From positions 36,090-100,089 of IMG/VR virus record IMGVR_UViG_3300043395_002349: a DNA stretch of 64,000 nt; one strand, given 5' to 3'. Position numbers and translations under genes: made by a program. The notes below the pieces were generated by a model. It ran no database searches and had not been told where the DNA came from. It saw only the letters and a list, made by a program, of their open reading frames with translations. Of the stretch, positions 1-8,333 are shown one piece after another (the first letter of the stretch is position 1; each line of letters begins with the position of its first letter). This DNA comes from a virus.

Positions 1-378
1 TTTTGATGTTGAATATGGTGATATAGAGTGATGAATTGATGATGAACTACTGAAAATAACTTTACAATTATTTCTAAGTGCATAATCTAATACTTCTTTA
101 GTACCCGTTACATTTACTGAATATGTAATGTTTTGATTTTTGTATGAAGGTAAGACTCTACTATATGCTGCTAAATGATAGATACAATCATAATGTTTAT
201 TTGGTATATTTCCCATTGCTCTAATATCACCACCTAAAAAGTTAGCACCTTCTACTATTTCTGCTTCTTTTCCAATATAAAGATTATCTATAATATCAAC
301 TTCATACCCTTTATCTAAAAATCGTTTGGTTAACGCTTTGCCAATAAAACCACAACCACCTGTAATTAGTATTTTCAT
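1..378 (-). CDS. NAD-dependent nucleotide-sugar epimerase/dehydratase (partial)
   Basis: Only the N-terminal 126 residues are visible; the gene starts at 378 and runs off the left edge. Residues 6-13 read TGGCGFIG, the dinucleotide-binding turn of the extended short-chain dehydrogenase fold. An acidic stretch (VDIIDN) follows at the end of beta-2, then HLAA, and the visible part closes with YSTSK, which fits the catalytic YxxxK. Family members epimerise or dehydrate nucleotide sugars; the substrate cannot be told here. Its ATG overlaps the stop of the methyltransferase upstream, and a glycosyltransferase-like gene lies beyond that. The operon therefore looks devoted to making or attaching a sugar. 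Confidence 0.85.
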   Translation of the reverse strand, partial: MKILITGGCGFIGKALTKRFLDKGYEVDIIDNLYIGKEAEIVEGANFLGGDIRAMGNIPNKHYDCIYHLAAYSRVLPSYKNQNITYSVNVTGTKEVLDYALRNNCKVIFSSSSSIHHSISPYSTSK

Positions 379-1130
379 TTTCTTCTTACTAAAGTTAATC
401 CTGTTGATGCCGGTTTATTTTTTATGATACCAAAATTGAATAGGTCAAACACTTGCCATTTTTCAGTATCTATTTCTTTTGCTAATTGAATCGGCCCATT
501 CCAATCATCGAAATCACCTCTGTCTTTAACCTCATTTGTGACTATGTATTTATCTGCGTAATTAGGGTCAGTATCATGAATTGAAATAATACCATTTTCA
601 TTTACTAATTGAGAATATAATTCAAAATCTTCTTTTACGTTTTCGTAACTATGACCGGCATCAATATGTAAATAATCAATCTTAATATCATTTAATACAA
701 AGAAATTATGAAATGCATTTGCAGTTGTGTCATTTATAATTCTAGGTGAAAATAATCTTCTAAAGAAACTTTCTTCTTTAAACCAATTTACATTACCACC
801 TATACCATTCATCGCATCTACAACATAAGTTGTTCCAATATCACCCCAACTTTTATCATTGTTTCCTTCAAAAATATTTTGAGAATGTAAATCCATTCTA
901 GCCTGTGTCATTATTCTAGGTATAAATCCACCACCGCTTCCTAAACATACACATACCTTTGCTCTCATATACTGAATTAGTGAATATACGATTAACCCAT
1001 CTCCGAGATGGTCATCTGTTGCACCATGTGACCAACGATATGGGACATCTTTTAAAACTTCTTCACCAACTTCATTAAATTCTTGGTTATTTGTAATAAA
1101 TTCTTTAACGTAACTTTTATTAATTATCAT
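375..1130 (-). CDS. Class I SAM-dependent methyltransferase (Methyltransf_24-like)
   Basis: 251 residues. CVCLGSGGGF (about 60-69) is a glycine-rich SAM-binding motif I, and DYLHIDAGHSYENV (about 152-165) followed by ISIHDTD is the usual acidic/HxxxxV segment of small-molecule methyltransferases related to macrocin and cephalosporin-pathway enzymes. This family usually methylates sugars or small metabolites rather than DNA. The gene overlaps both neighbours by 4 nt (ATGA type), placing it in one translational unit with the glycosyltransferase-like gene and the epimerase. A role in sugar O-methylation is inferred from that context only. Confidence 0.7.
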   Translation of the reverse strand: MIINKSYVKEFITNNQEFNEVGEEVLKDVPYRWSHGATDDHLGDGLIVYSLIQYMRAKVCVCLGSGGGFIPRIMTQARMDLHSQNIFEGNNDKSWGDIGTTYVVDAMNGIGGNVNWFKEESFFRRLFSPRIINDTTANAFHNFFVLNDIKIDYLHIDAGHSYENVKEDFELYSQLVNENGIISIHDTDPNYADKYIVTNEVKDRGDFDDWNGPIQLAKEIDTEKWQVFDLFNFGIIKNKPASTGLTLVRRK

Positions 1131-2140
1131 TTGTTTAATAGGTTTACAATTTCATAAATCCATTCTTCTTTGTTAGTATAAGATTCTAATTCATCTTTTA
1201 GTTTATCAAACCAATATTGTCTTTCTACTTCAAAATCATTACACATTGTTTGATACACTTTTTTAAATTCTTCTTTTGTTGATGCTCTATATTTGTAATC
1301 AATATTAGGTAACCAATATTTGTGTATAATTGGAAGTTTACCATAATCAATTGCGTTGAATATAGAATAACCAAACGGTTCATTTACATAACAAGCGTGA
1401 AATGGTGTAAACTCTAAGTTAAAAAAATTTTTGTGATTTTCCAAAGAATATGGATAAAATCTTATTTTTCGTAAATCTAAGTTTAGCCCTTCTTTTAAAT
1501 TTTCAAACCCTATTTTATCCGTACATGCAAATCCTTTCATACCATCTAAAAAATGAAAACATTTACGAGTTTCACTTCTTGCTGCATATCCTATTTTTTC
1601 ACTTTCCCATTTATATTCTCTTTGTTCTTTCCATTCATAATAGTTTGGTATATTAATAGTTTTATTTTTAAAATCTTTTTGAACCATTCCATTATTACAT
1701 CCTATCCAAATTATTTTTTTACATTGATTTAATACATCTTGTTCCCATTGTAAATCCATAGTAGTAGGTAACCAAACTCTATCTAATCCTAAATCTATAT
1801 TTGTATTTATAATTTCTTTAATATAAGCGTGACAAAATATGGTATGAAATTTATGTTTATATTCCCACAATTCATCTCTACGGAAATAGTTGTTATGTAA
1901 AAAATGTATTTTTCTTGCATTTCTTAATATTGGTTCTACTAACAATGGTGCTTCTTTTGTAAACACATATTTACAAGGAATAGATAGTGGATTAAATCCA
2001 ACTGGCTTTTTACTATCAATTAACAGAACAATAGGGTAGTTTAAATATGGTACTACATATTCTATAAATTTGTTTACCCAAATATCACTACCACCAAATG
2101 TAACATTTCCGGCGCCCGTTGTAACTAAAACATCAAACAT
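1127..2140 (-). CDS. Glycosyltransferase-like protein, GT-B type
   Basis: 337 residues. The N-terminus has a glycine-containing segment followed by an amphipathic helix (GGSDIWVNKF, residues 16-25), as in the acceptor domain of GT-B enzymes. Near residue 260, NEPFGYSIFNAIDYGKLPII resembles the E-x7-E donor-sugar region of family 1/4 glycosyltransferases (EPFG followed by a helix and a G-x-P turn). No transmembrane segment is seen. It sits between the tail-fibre region and a methyltransferase and epimerase, so it may glycosylate a virion protein or a host glycan. Donor and acceptor are unknown. Confidence 0.6.
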   Translation of the reverse strand: MFDVLVTTGAGNVTFGGSDIWVNKFIEYVVPYLNYPIVLLIDSKKPVGFNPLSIPCKYVFTKEAPLLVEPILRNARKIHFLHNNYFRRDELWEYKHKFHTIFCHAYIKEIINTNIDLGLDRVWLPTTMDLQWEQDVLNQCKKIIWIGCNNGMVQKDFKNKTINIPNYYEWKEQREYKWESEKIGYAARSETRKCFHFLDGMKGFACTDKIGFENLKEGLNLDLRKIRFYPYSLENHKNFFNLEFTPFHACYVNEPFGYSIFNAIDYGKLPIIHKYWLPNIDYKYRASTKEEFKKVYQTMCNDFEVERQYWFDKLKDELESYTNKEEWIYEIVNLLNK

Positions 2141-2148
2141 ATTTTACT

Positions 2149-2415
2149 TTATAATTCAGGATCAAATGAACATACGATTTCATCATCGTATTTTAAACAA
2201 CCATATGAAATAGTACCATCAATATTAGTCTTTGTTGGTTCTATTTTAAATTTTAATAAAACTGGCTGAAAAGGGTATGTGAATTGAAGTGATGTTTCAT
2301 TTGATTTTACTAATACTACTTCTTTTCCTGTATTTTCTACATCTTGTGTATTATCATAATTAATGGTAATTTCCCAATCTATGCCATCATTTCCTTTGTA
2401 ATTTAATTGTTTCAT
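2149..2415 (-). CDS. Small unknown protein next to the tail fibre
   Basis: 88 residues, acidic, with alternating beta-type sequence and no recognised motif. It starts 4 nt after the tail-fibre stop codon in an A-rich context and ends 8 nt before the glycosyltransferase-like gene. Two cysteines (near positions 74 and 82) lie close to the C-terminus. The position immediately after a long fibre gene would suit a fibre-tip or fibre-assembly accessory protein, but nothing in the sequence shows this directly. Confidence 0.6.
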   Translation of the reverse strand: MKQLNYKGNDGIDWEITINYDNTQDVENTGKEVVLVKSNETSLQFTYPFQPVLLKFKIEPTKTNIDGTISYGCLKYDDEIVCSFDPEL

Positions 2416-2419
2416 AACT

Positions 2420-5400
2420 TTATTTTAATTTATTCTCTAATAATTCTACTTTTTTTGTTAATTCCTGAACTGCTTTCCACAAAATTGATGTTACTTTTTC
2501 ATAATCAATACCCGAAACTTTTTCTTCTTCATAAATTGCTTTACCATTTTTATCTGCTTCATATGTTACGGCTTGCCAAAAACCGTTATTATGTAAATCT
2601 TCTGCAATTAAACCAAATGTTTCAACTTCATCATCTGCCCATTTTTTATATTTAAATCTTTCAACAGGAACTTTTTGTATAATTTCTAATACATTTTCGT
2701 TTTCTTTCCAATTTCCAAAAATATTTTTTGTTTTACGCGATGATGAACTTGAAAATACATATCCATTACTTCTTACAATTTTAAGAGTATCATTTGTACC
2801 TGGATTAGATGGATTTAAAACTACACTAGTTAAATAAAGTTGATTATGTATATTGGTACTTCCACCCGTTCCTAATCCTGGTCCTGCAAAATAGTGAGAA
2901 CCTGCTGCAATTGTTGCAAATCCCTGGTTTAAATCGGATGTATTTTCAATATACATTCCACCATTTGTATATATACTAGACAATGAATTAGTAGTTCCGG
3001 TACTATTATTCATAGCAATATAAATCGGCGATGATGCATTTGTTCCTGCTACTTCTGAATAAAATTTAATACCCACACCTATTCCTGTACTTCCAGAATA
3101 ACCATCCATTTGGCTATAAACCACTTGACTTGTTGGTGCTACACCGGCTGTTAATCTAATACCACCTGGTACTATTTCAGTAAAGGAATTTAATTGTGGT
3201 GTACCAATAAATCCAGTTCCTGCTGGCCATTCCATTGTAGGATGTGTATTACCAATTCTAACTCTATAATAATTTGTATTACTAGAATCCATCACTGCAA
3301 ATTCTTTGTTTGTACTATCTAATCTAGTAATATTATCAGTTGATTTCAATTTATCAGTAGCAATATCCCAACCACCAATAGAACCAAGAGTTGCAGTTAC
3401 AGTACCATTAATACTTAGTGTAGAACCATCCCAACTTAATTTATCTTTTAATGAAAATTGGCCACTTCCATCTAAATATACGGATGTATCTGTGTTATTA
3501 TAATTTCCCGCTCCAACATAAATTCTTCTTGTTGCTGTTGTTGCATCTAAAACAATTGAGTTTGTATTACCAACCGTTACTTTTCCACTAAAATAACCTA
3601 AATTACCTGCTATGATTGGTGATGCAATGGTTGTACTACTTATAAACGTTCCACCACTATATGTTCCAGCGGCAATTGAATCTGCTACTGCTTTTGCATT
3701 TGTATATGCAGCACTTGCCATTGTCCACGCACTTCCACTTGCTGAACTTATTGCATTTGATTGTGCACTATTTGCTGAAGTGGTTGCCATCGTATATGCA
3801 CTTCCACTTGCTGAACTTATTGCATTTGATTCTGCACTATTTGCAGCATTTGTTGCAACAGTATATACACTCGCTGATGTTGCAGCATTACCGCCTGCTA
3901 CTGTTATATTTCCATTAATGCTTAATGTAGTTCCATCCCATGTAAGTTTATCTTTTAATGAAAATTGGCCAGCACCATCCATATAAACAGCTGTATTGGT
4001 ATTATTATATGTACCTGTTCCCACATATATTCTTCTAGTTGCGGTTGTAGCATCTAATACAATTGGGTTTGCTCCACTACCTACCGTCACTTTACCACTA
4101 AAGTATCCTAAATTACCTGCTATAATTGGTGATATTACACTACTTCCGTTTATAAATGTTCCATTACTTGAACCAGATGCAATTGAATCCGCTACTGCTT
4201 TTGCATTTGTATATGCAGAACTTGCTTGCAAATAAGCACTTGCAGATGCATTTGTATATGCTGCTCCCGCTTGGGTATAAGCACTTGCAGATGCATTTGT
4301 ATATGCTGTATTTGCTGATGTAGTTGCAACACTATAAACACTTGCCGATGTTGCTGCTGTTCCACCCGTTACATTTATTGTTCCATTGATTGTAAGATTT
4401 GAACCATCCCATAATAATGCATTCCCACCTGCACTTCCTGTCAAATAAAATATACCCGATGAACTTAAGAATGATGACCATTTTCCACCATCATAGTAAC
4501 CTAAATTTTTACTTCCTAAATATAAACCTGCACCGGATGGTGTTGCTGTTTTATTTATTAAACCGACAGTATCATTGAATATTCTACTATCTAAATTATT
4601 TGTAGTCGTATATATTGATGATGAGTATGCAGATGCTGATGTGTATGATCCCCATGCCGATGCTGATATAGTATTAACCGATGATGTTGTTGCTGCGTTT
4701 CCACCAACAATATTAATTGCACCTGCAATAGTTAAAACATTATTTTGCCATGTAAGATAATTAGAACCAGTTCCACTTAAATAGAAATTACCGGTATTAT
4801 CCATATATGTTTTCCAACTACTACCACTATAAAATCCTAAATTTGTACTACCTAAATATAAACCATTCGATGTACCTACTAATACGTTTGGTGGTCTTAC
4901 TATATTTCCACTAACATCTGTAAATATATTTGGTGTTATCGAAGCACTTAAGGATGATGTTCCACTATTAACACTTGCAGTTACTCCCGCTTTTGTTGCA
5001 GCGTTTGTAATCCCACCTTCTTGTATATTAATTTGTCCTTGAACTTGTAGTGTTCCTAATTGACCTGCCCATGCTAAAAATTGCCCATTTGAACCCGTTA
5101 AATAAAAATCACCCTGGTTATCCATATAGGTTTTCCAACCACTTGTAGATGAAGTTGCACTTGAACTATAAAATCCTAAATAAGTTGAACCTAAAAATAA
5201 ACCGTTTCCACTGGCAGTTGGTGGTTGATTTAATTTACCATTTTGATCGGTAAAAATAAATGTATCTAAAAATTGCGATGCAGAATAAACATTATACAAT
5301 GAATTTGATTGTGCCGTATAAATCGAACTACTTAAATTAGATAAAGATGTACTTACAGATGAACTTAAATTATATACACTTCCACTTACTACATTTATAG

Positions 5401-6883
5401 ATGAACTTAATGAACCACTAACTAATATAATAAAATTAGCGGATGATGCACTTACTTCACTTGCTGATTTAGAAATACTGCTTGTTAAACTTCCACTTAA
5501 TGAATTACTTCCACTCCAAACATCTTTAAAATATGATTGAGAAAATTCACTTGTATATGCATTTGATGCGGATGTTGATGAACTTATTATTATTAAAGTT
5601 CCACCTATATTGTTATTACCACCATTAAATAAAGCACTTGCAGTTACGGCTACTGGAACATAATTATTGTTTATATCATAAAACTCAAACTTAAAATTAA
5701 ATGTTTCGTTTCCCAATACCGTCGGCATAGATGTAATAAAACTAATTTCGTTTGGAGAAAATGCAGTATCTTGTGAAAGATTTAAACTTATATTACCAAT
5801 ATGCCATTGATTAGTTCCGCTAGATTGTGAAAAATATAAACTTGCAGTTGGCTCATCTTTTGGTATTGTAAATGCTGTCGTAGTTGTTCCAAAATTTTTG
5901 GTTGGTATTGAACCAGTAAATGTTGTAATTGGAAACTCTCCGTTTTGTGTACCACTTATATATGCTACTAAATTTCTTTCATGTGAACCAGTATAAAATG
6001 CATCTAGTTGTAGTTCATATGTATTCGAAGCTAATAGGTTCAATGAAGATGTATATTTTAATGTTCCACTACCTGTTAATTCTACGCCATCATCCACCCA
6101 TGTAGAATTTAATGTTGCGTTTAATGAACTTGTATTCCATACCGCACTTAAAGATTCTGATGTAAATAAACCCGCGTTTGCAACCACACTACTACTTAAT
6201 TCATATGTGGTTAATAAATTTCTAGATTCAATACCAATATCTTGTATTAACTCATAATCTGATATATCTCCCGCAGATGTTCTAAATACTTTTACTCTTG
6301 CTACATCACCTGCGAATGTTTCTAATTGATTTACAGTTATACTTGCAAATGATTGTGTTACTAATGATGCAACTTTACTACCACTTACAATTGAATATAG
6401 AGGTTCTAATAATTCTGTAATCGTAACTTTTGGTCTTTTATAAAATCTTACTCTTGTTGTATTTGGAAGTGCAGGATTAATATTAATGGTTTTTGTCCAT
6501 TTAACACTATATCTATTATTCCATTCAATTGGTGTATCTTTTAGTTGACCTAATATCGTAATTGTAGCTGGTCCAAATGCAGTATCAGTTGGATATACAT
6601 AAACAGCACATACCTTAGAATTTCCTTCATAATAATCAACTGGATATCCATTTGAAAATTCATGATAAAGAACCTTTCCATTAGCATCTCTAATTTGTAC
6701 TTTTACTTCTGTATTAGACAAAAGTTTATCAGAACCTGCTATTAGGAACGCATTTTTACCTCCTGATAATGTATCAGGAAGTTCTGTAATATTAAAATAT
6801 TCTGATGTTGGGTTGGTATCTTCTATTAGAACTTGAACTAATTCTAATTTTTCATCAGGTGCAACTTTTATTTCAACTGCCAT
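2420..6883 (-). CDS. Tail fibre with C-terminal intramolecular chaperone (peptidase S74-type) domain
   Basis: 1487 residues. The first ~200 residues look like a globular attachment region; the middle is low-complexity, Ser/Thr/Ala/Gly-rich and repetitive, with runs such as YTNASASAY and repeated GNAATSASVY units typical of trimeric beta/coiled-coil fibres. The last ~110 residues begin with SSSSSRKTKNIFG and contain ERFKYKKW and ETFGLIAED, then end in a Lys/Leu coiled coil. This matches the S74 intramolecular chaperone, which trimerises the fibre and often cleaves itself off at the Ser-rich junction. Two near-identical ~255-nt modules lie in the coding sequence. Two Fe(II)/2-oxoglutarate oxygenase genes lie directly upstream. 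A TATTTATA element precedes the start. Confidence 0.85.
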   Translation of the reverse strand: MAVEIKVAPDEKLELVQVLIEDTNPTSEYFNITELPDTLSGGKNAFLIAGSDKLLSNTEVKVQIRDANGKVLYHEFSNGYPVDYYEGNSKVCAVYVYPTDTAFGPATITILGQLKDTPIEWNNRYSVKWTKTININPALPNTTRVRFYKRPKVTITELLEPLYSIVSGSKVASLVTQSFASITVNQLETFAGDVARVKVFRTSAGDISDYELIQDIGIESRNLLTTYELSSSVVANAGLFTSESLSAVWNTSSLNATLNSTWVDDGVELTGSGTLKYTSSLNLLASNTYELQLDAFYTGSHERNLVAYISGTQNGEFPITTFTGSIPTKNFGTTTTAFTIPKDEPTASLYFSQSSGTNQWHIGNISLNLSQDTAFSPNEISFITSMPTVLGNETFNFKFEFYDINNNYVPVAVTASALFNGGNNNIGGTLIIISSSTSASNAYTSEFSQSYFKDVWSGSNSLSGSLTSSISKSASEVSASSANFIILVSGSLSSSINVVSGSVYNLSSSVSTSLSNLSSSIYTAQSNSLYNVYSASQFLDTFIFTDQNGKLNQPPTASGNGLFLGSTYLGFYSSSATSSTSGWKTYMDNQGDFYLTGSNGQFLAWAGQLGTLQVQGQINIQEGGITNAATKAGVTASVNSGTSSLSASITPNIFTDVSGNIVRPPNVLVGTSNGLYLGSTNLGFYSGSSWKTYMDNTGNFYLSGTGSNYLTWQNNVLTIAGAINIVGGNAATTSSVNTISASAWGSYTSASAYSSSIYTTTNNLDSRIFNDTVGLINKTATPSGAGLYLGSKNLGYYDGGKWSSFLSSSGIFYLTGSAGGNALLWDGSNLTINGTINVTGGTAATSASVYSVATTSANTAYTNASASAYTQAGAAYTNASASAYLQASSAYTNAKAVADSIASGSSNGTFINGSSVISPIIAGNLGYFSGKVTVGSGANPIVLDATTATRRIYVGTGTYNNTNTAVYMDGAGQFSLKDKLTWDGTTLSINGNITVAGGNAATSASVYTVATNAANSAESNAISSASGSAYTMATTSANSAQSNAISSASGSAWTMASAAYTNAKAVADSIAAGTYSGGTFISSTTIASPIIAGNLGYFSGKVTVGNTNSIVLDATTATRRIYVGAGNYNNTDTSVYLDGSGQFSLKDKLSWDGSTLSINGTVTATLGSIGGWDIATDKLKSTDNITRLDSTNKEFAVMDSSNTNYYRVRIGNTHPTMEWPAGTGFIGTPQLNSFTEIVPGGIRLTAGVAPTSQVVYSQMDGYSGSTGIGVGIKFYSEVAGTNASSPIYIAMNNSTGTTNSLSSIYTNGGMYIENTSDLNQGFATIAAGSHYFAGPGLGTGGSTNIHNQLYLTSVVLNPSNPGTNDTLKIVRSNGYVFSSSSSRKTKNIFGNWKENENVLEIIQKVPVERFKYKKWADDEVETFGLIAEDLHNNGFWQAVTYEADKNGKAIYEEEKVSGIDYEKVTSILWKAVQELTKKVELLENKLK
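3400..3655 (-). repeat. Tail-fibre internal repeat module, copy 2
   Basis: Encodes SPIIAGNLGYFSGKVTVG, then LDATTATRRIYVG, then QFSLKDKL and LSING, nearly the same as the copy at 3900-4165. Identical stretches of DNA such as tatcttttaatgaaaattgg occur in both. This looks like duplication of a fibre-shaft module. Confidence 0.7.
3900..4165 (-). repeat. Tail-fibre internal repeat module, copy 1
   Basis: First copy (in reading order) of the fibre-shaft module, with a spacing of about 510 nt from the second. Between the two copies lie Ala/Ser-rich coiled segments such as NAISSASGSA, themselves present twice. Confidence 0.7.
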
Positions 6884-6904
6884 ATGCTAAACAAATATTC
6901 TTTG

Positions 6905-7570
6905 TTATAAATATTTGTTCTCTGGATAATGTAACGTTTCAATTAAAGGTATTGATGTAAGAAACGTTTTTCTTTCAAATGTTTCGTTTAATATTGGTGT
7001 TACTTGGTGTTCCGGATTTGAATAGTAAAAATCAATAACGCCATATCTTCCAAATTCAGGTTTTATAATATGTTCTTTTTCTACAACCAATTCACCACCA
7101 TCACCTTCTTTATAATCTTCATTTAAATAAAATAAAATATTACATAATGCGGCACCACTACCACCATCTCTGTGGTTTTTTATGAAACATCCTTTATCAA
7201 ACAAAGTGTAATTAATATGTTTTATTTGATCAAATTTTGAAAATACTTCAATCGGATATAATTCCACAACAATTTTATTACATATATTTTTAAACCATTC
7301 AAACTCATCCTTTTCCCATCTGATAGATGAATCAAAATACCAATATTGCCAAGCTGTATTTTTTTCTAAACAATCTATTTTTTTAGATTTTAATTCTTTA
7401 AAAGGAGTATTATTAGAATAGTTATTTCCATATCCAGTATGACATGCGTTTGTAAAATTTCCTTCTTGGTGGTTTATGAAAATATTTTTAAGAATATTAT
7501 AGTCTTCTTGATTTAATTTATCCGTATAACAACCATTTGATTTTAATAAATTATTTTTTTCTATATTCAT
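6905..7570 (-). CDS. 2-oxoglutarate/Fe(II)-dependent oxygenase (prolyl hydroxylase-like)
   Basis: 221 residues. The double-stranded beta-helix core carries HRD (H133, D135), a distal histidine in PEHQV (H188) and an arginine twelve residues later (R200). These are the expected two-His-one-carboxylate iron ligands and the 2-oxoglutarate-binding base. The GEL strand before the distal histidine is also typical. Such enzymes hydroxylate protein or small-molecule substrates. It overlaps a second oxygenase gene by 4 nt and lies 21 nt before the tail fibre, making the fibre a candidate substrate. That link is inference. Confidence 0.75.
   Translation of the reverse strand: MNIEKNNLLKSNGCYTDKLNQEDYNILKNIFINHQEGNFTNACHTGYGNNYSNNTPFKELKSKKIDCLEKNTAWQYWYFDSSIRWEKDEFEWFKNICNKIVVELYPIEVFSKFDQIKHINYTLFDKGCFIKNHRDGGSGAALCNILFYLNEDYKEGDGGELVVEKEHIIKPEFGRYGVIDFYYSNPEHQVTPILNETFERKTFLTSIPLIETLHYPENKYL
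6906..6913 (-). promoter_or_regulatory. TATTTATA element upstream of the tail fibre
   Basis: The coding strand reads TATTTATA, 22 nt before the tail-fibre ATG and inside the last codons of the upstream oxygenase. The same octamer at the same 22-nt distance precedes the gene at 14983. Confidence 0.4.
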
Positions 7571-8322
7571 TTTGTTGTATATTGGTTATATAGTTCATCA
7601 TTTAAAGGAGTATAAATTGAATATCGTACTCTATCACTATAATTTGTAGTGACTTCATGCCTATAATTATAAATTTTTTGTTCCAATATAACAACTTTTG
7701 TAAAATCTGGAACTATTTCTATAACATCATTTTCTGAAAATATTTTTAATAACGATCCATCTTCTATCGTTCTATTTGAATTTATAAAAAATAAAGTAGT
7801 AAATAATCTATCGTTATTTGTAGTTTCATCGGTATGATCTTTAATGAAAGAATTTTTTGGATAAACATTAATATGTCCAAAATTTATTCTCACACCACTT
7901 AAGTTCAACTCAGTATCAAATAAATGTTCTAAAATATTTTTATATGCTTTTTTATATAATTCTTCTATTTCGGAATTAAAAAAATATACAATATCATCTT
8001 TTAAACTATTAAATGGTTGTCGATACATCATACAAAAATTAAAATAATCTTCCTTAGAAAATCCAAATTTTTGGTTAAATTCATTTAAATAAGAAAAATC
8101 ATTATAATTTAGATATTCTTTTTTTAACAAAGAGTTATAAAAATTAATATCGGTTTCTATAAGTTTTGTTTCTACTCTTTTAGACCATGCTAAAGATTTA
8201 TAATGACATTTAAAATAATCAAATGGTATATAAAAATGTGCTACTAATGTTTGTAACTTTTCAAATTCTGCTCTCGTTAAAAAATCTTCTATTTGAAAAA
8301 TTTTATAAGGAAAATCTATCAT
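7567..8322 (-). CDS. 2-oxoglutarate/Fe(II)-dependent oxygenase
   Basis: 251 residues. KDHTDETT supplies the HxD iron ligands (H163, D165), YRHEVT the distal histidine (H222), and R231 or R233 the 2-oxoglutarate contact. The N-terminal ~140 residues are helical and longer than in minimal phage oxygenases. It overlaps the next oxygenase (ATGA) and is separated from the Mre11-Rad50 gene by 11 nt. A close variant of the TATTTATA element (TATTTATT on the coding strand) lies 3 nt upstream of the ATG. Confidence 0.75.
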   Translation of the reverse strand: MIDFPYKIFQIEDFLTRAEFEKLQTLVAHFYIPFDYFKCHYKSLAWSKRVETKLIETDINFYNSLLKKEYLNYNDFSYLNEFNQKFGFSKEDYFNFCMMYRQPFNSLKDDIVYFFNSEIEELYKKAYKNILEHLFDTELNLSGVRINFGHINVYPKNSFIKDHTDETTNNDRLFTTLFFINSNRTIEDGSLLKIFSENDVIEIVPDFTKVVILEQKIYNYRHEVTTNYSDRVRYSIYTPLNDELYNQYTTK

Positions 8323-8333
8323 ACGAATAAATA

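Noticed and set aside
3612-3986. Open frame of 124 codons on the plus strand inside the tail fibre
   Set aside because: It mirrors the low-complexity Ala/Ser repeats of the fibre gene on the other strand; composition is repetitive and no plus-strand neighbour or promoter exists.
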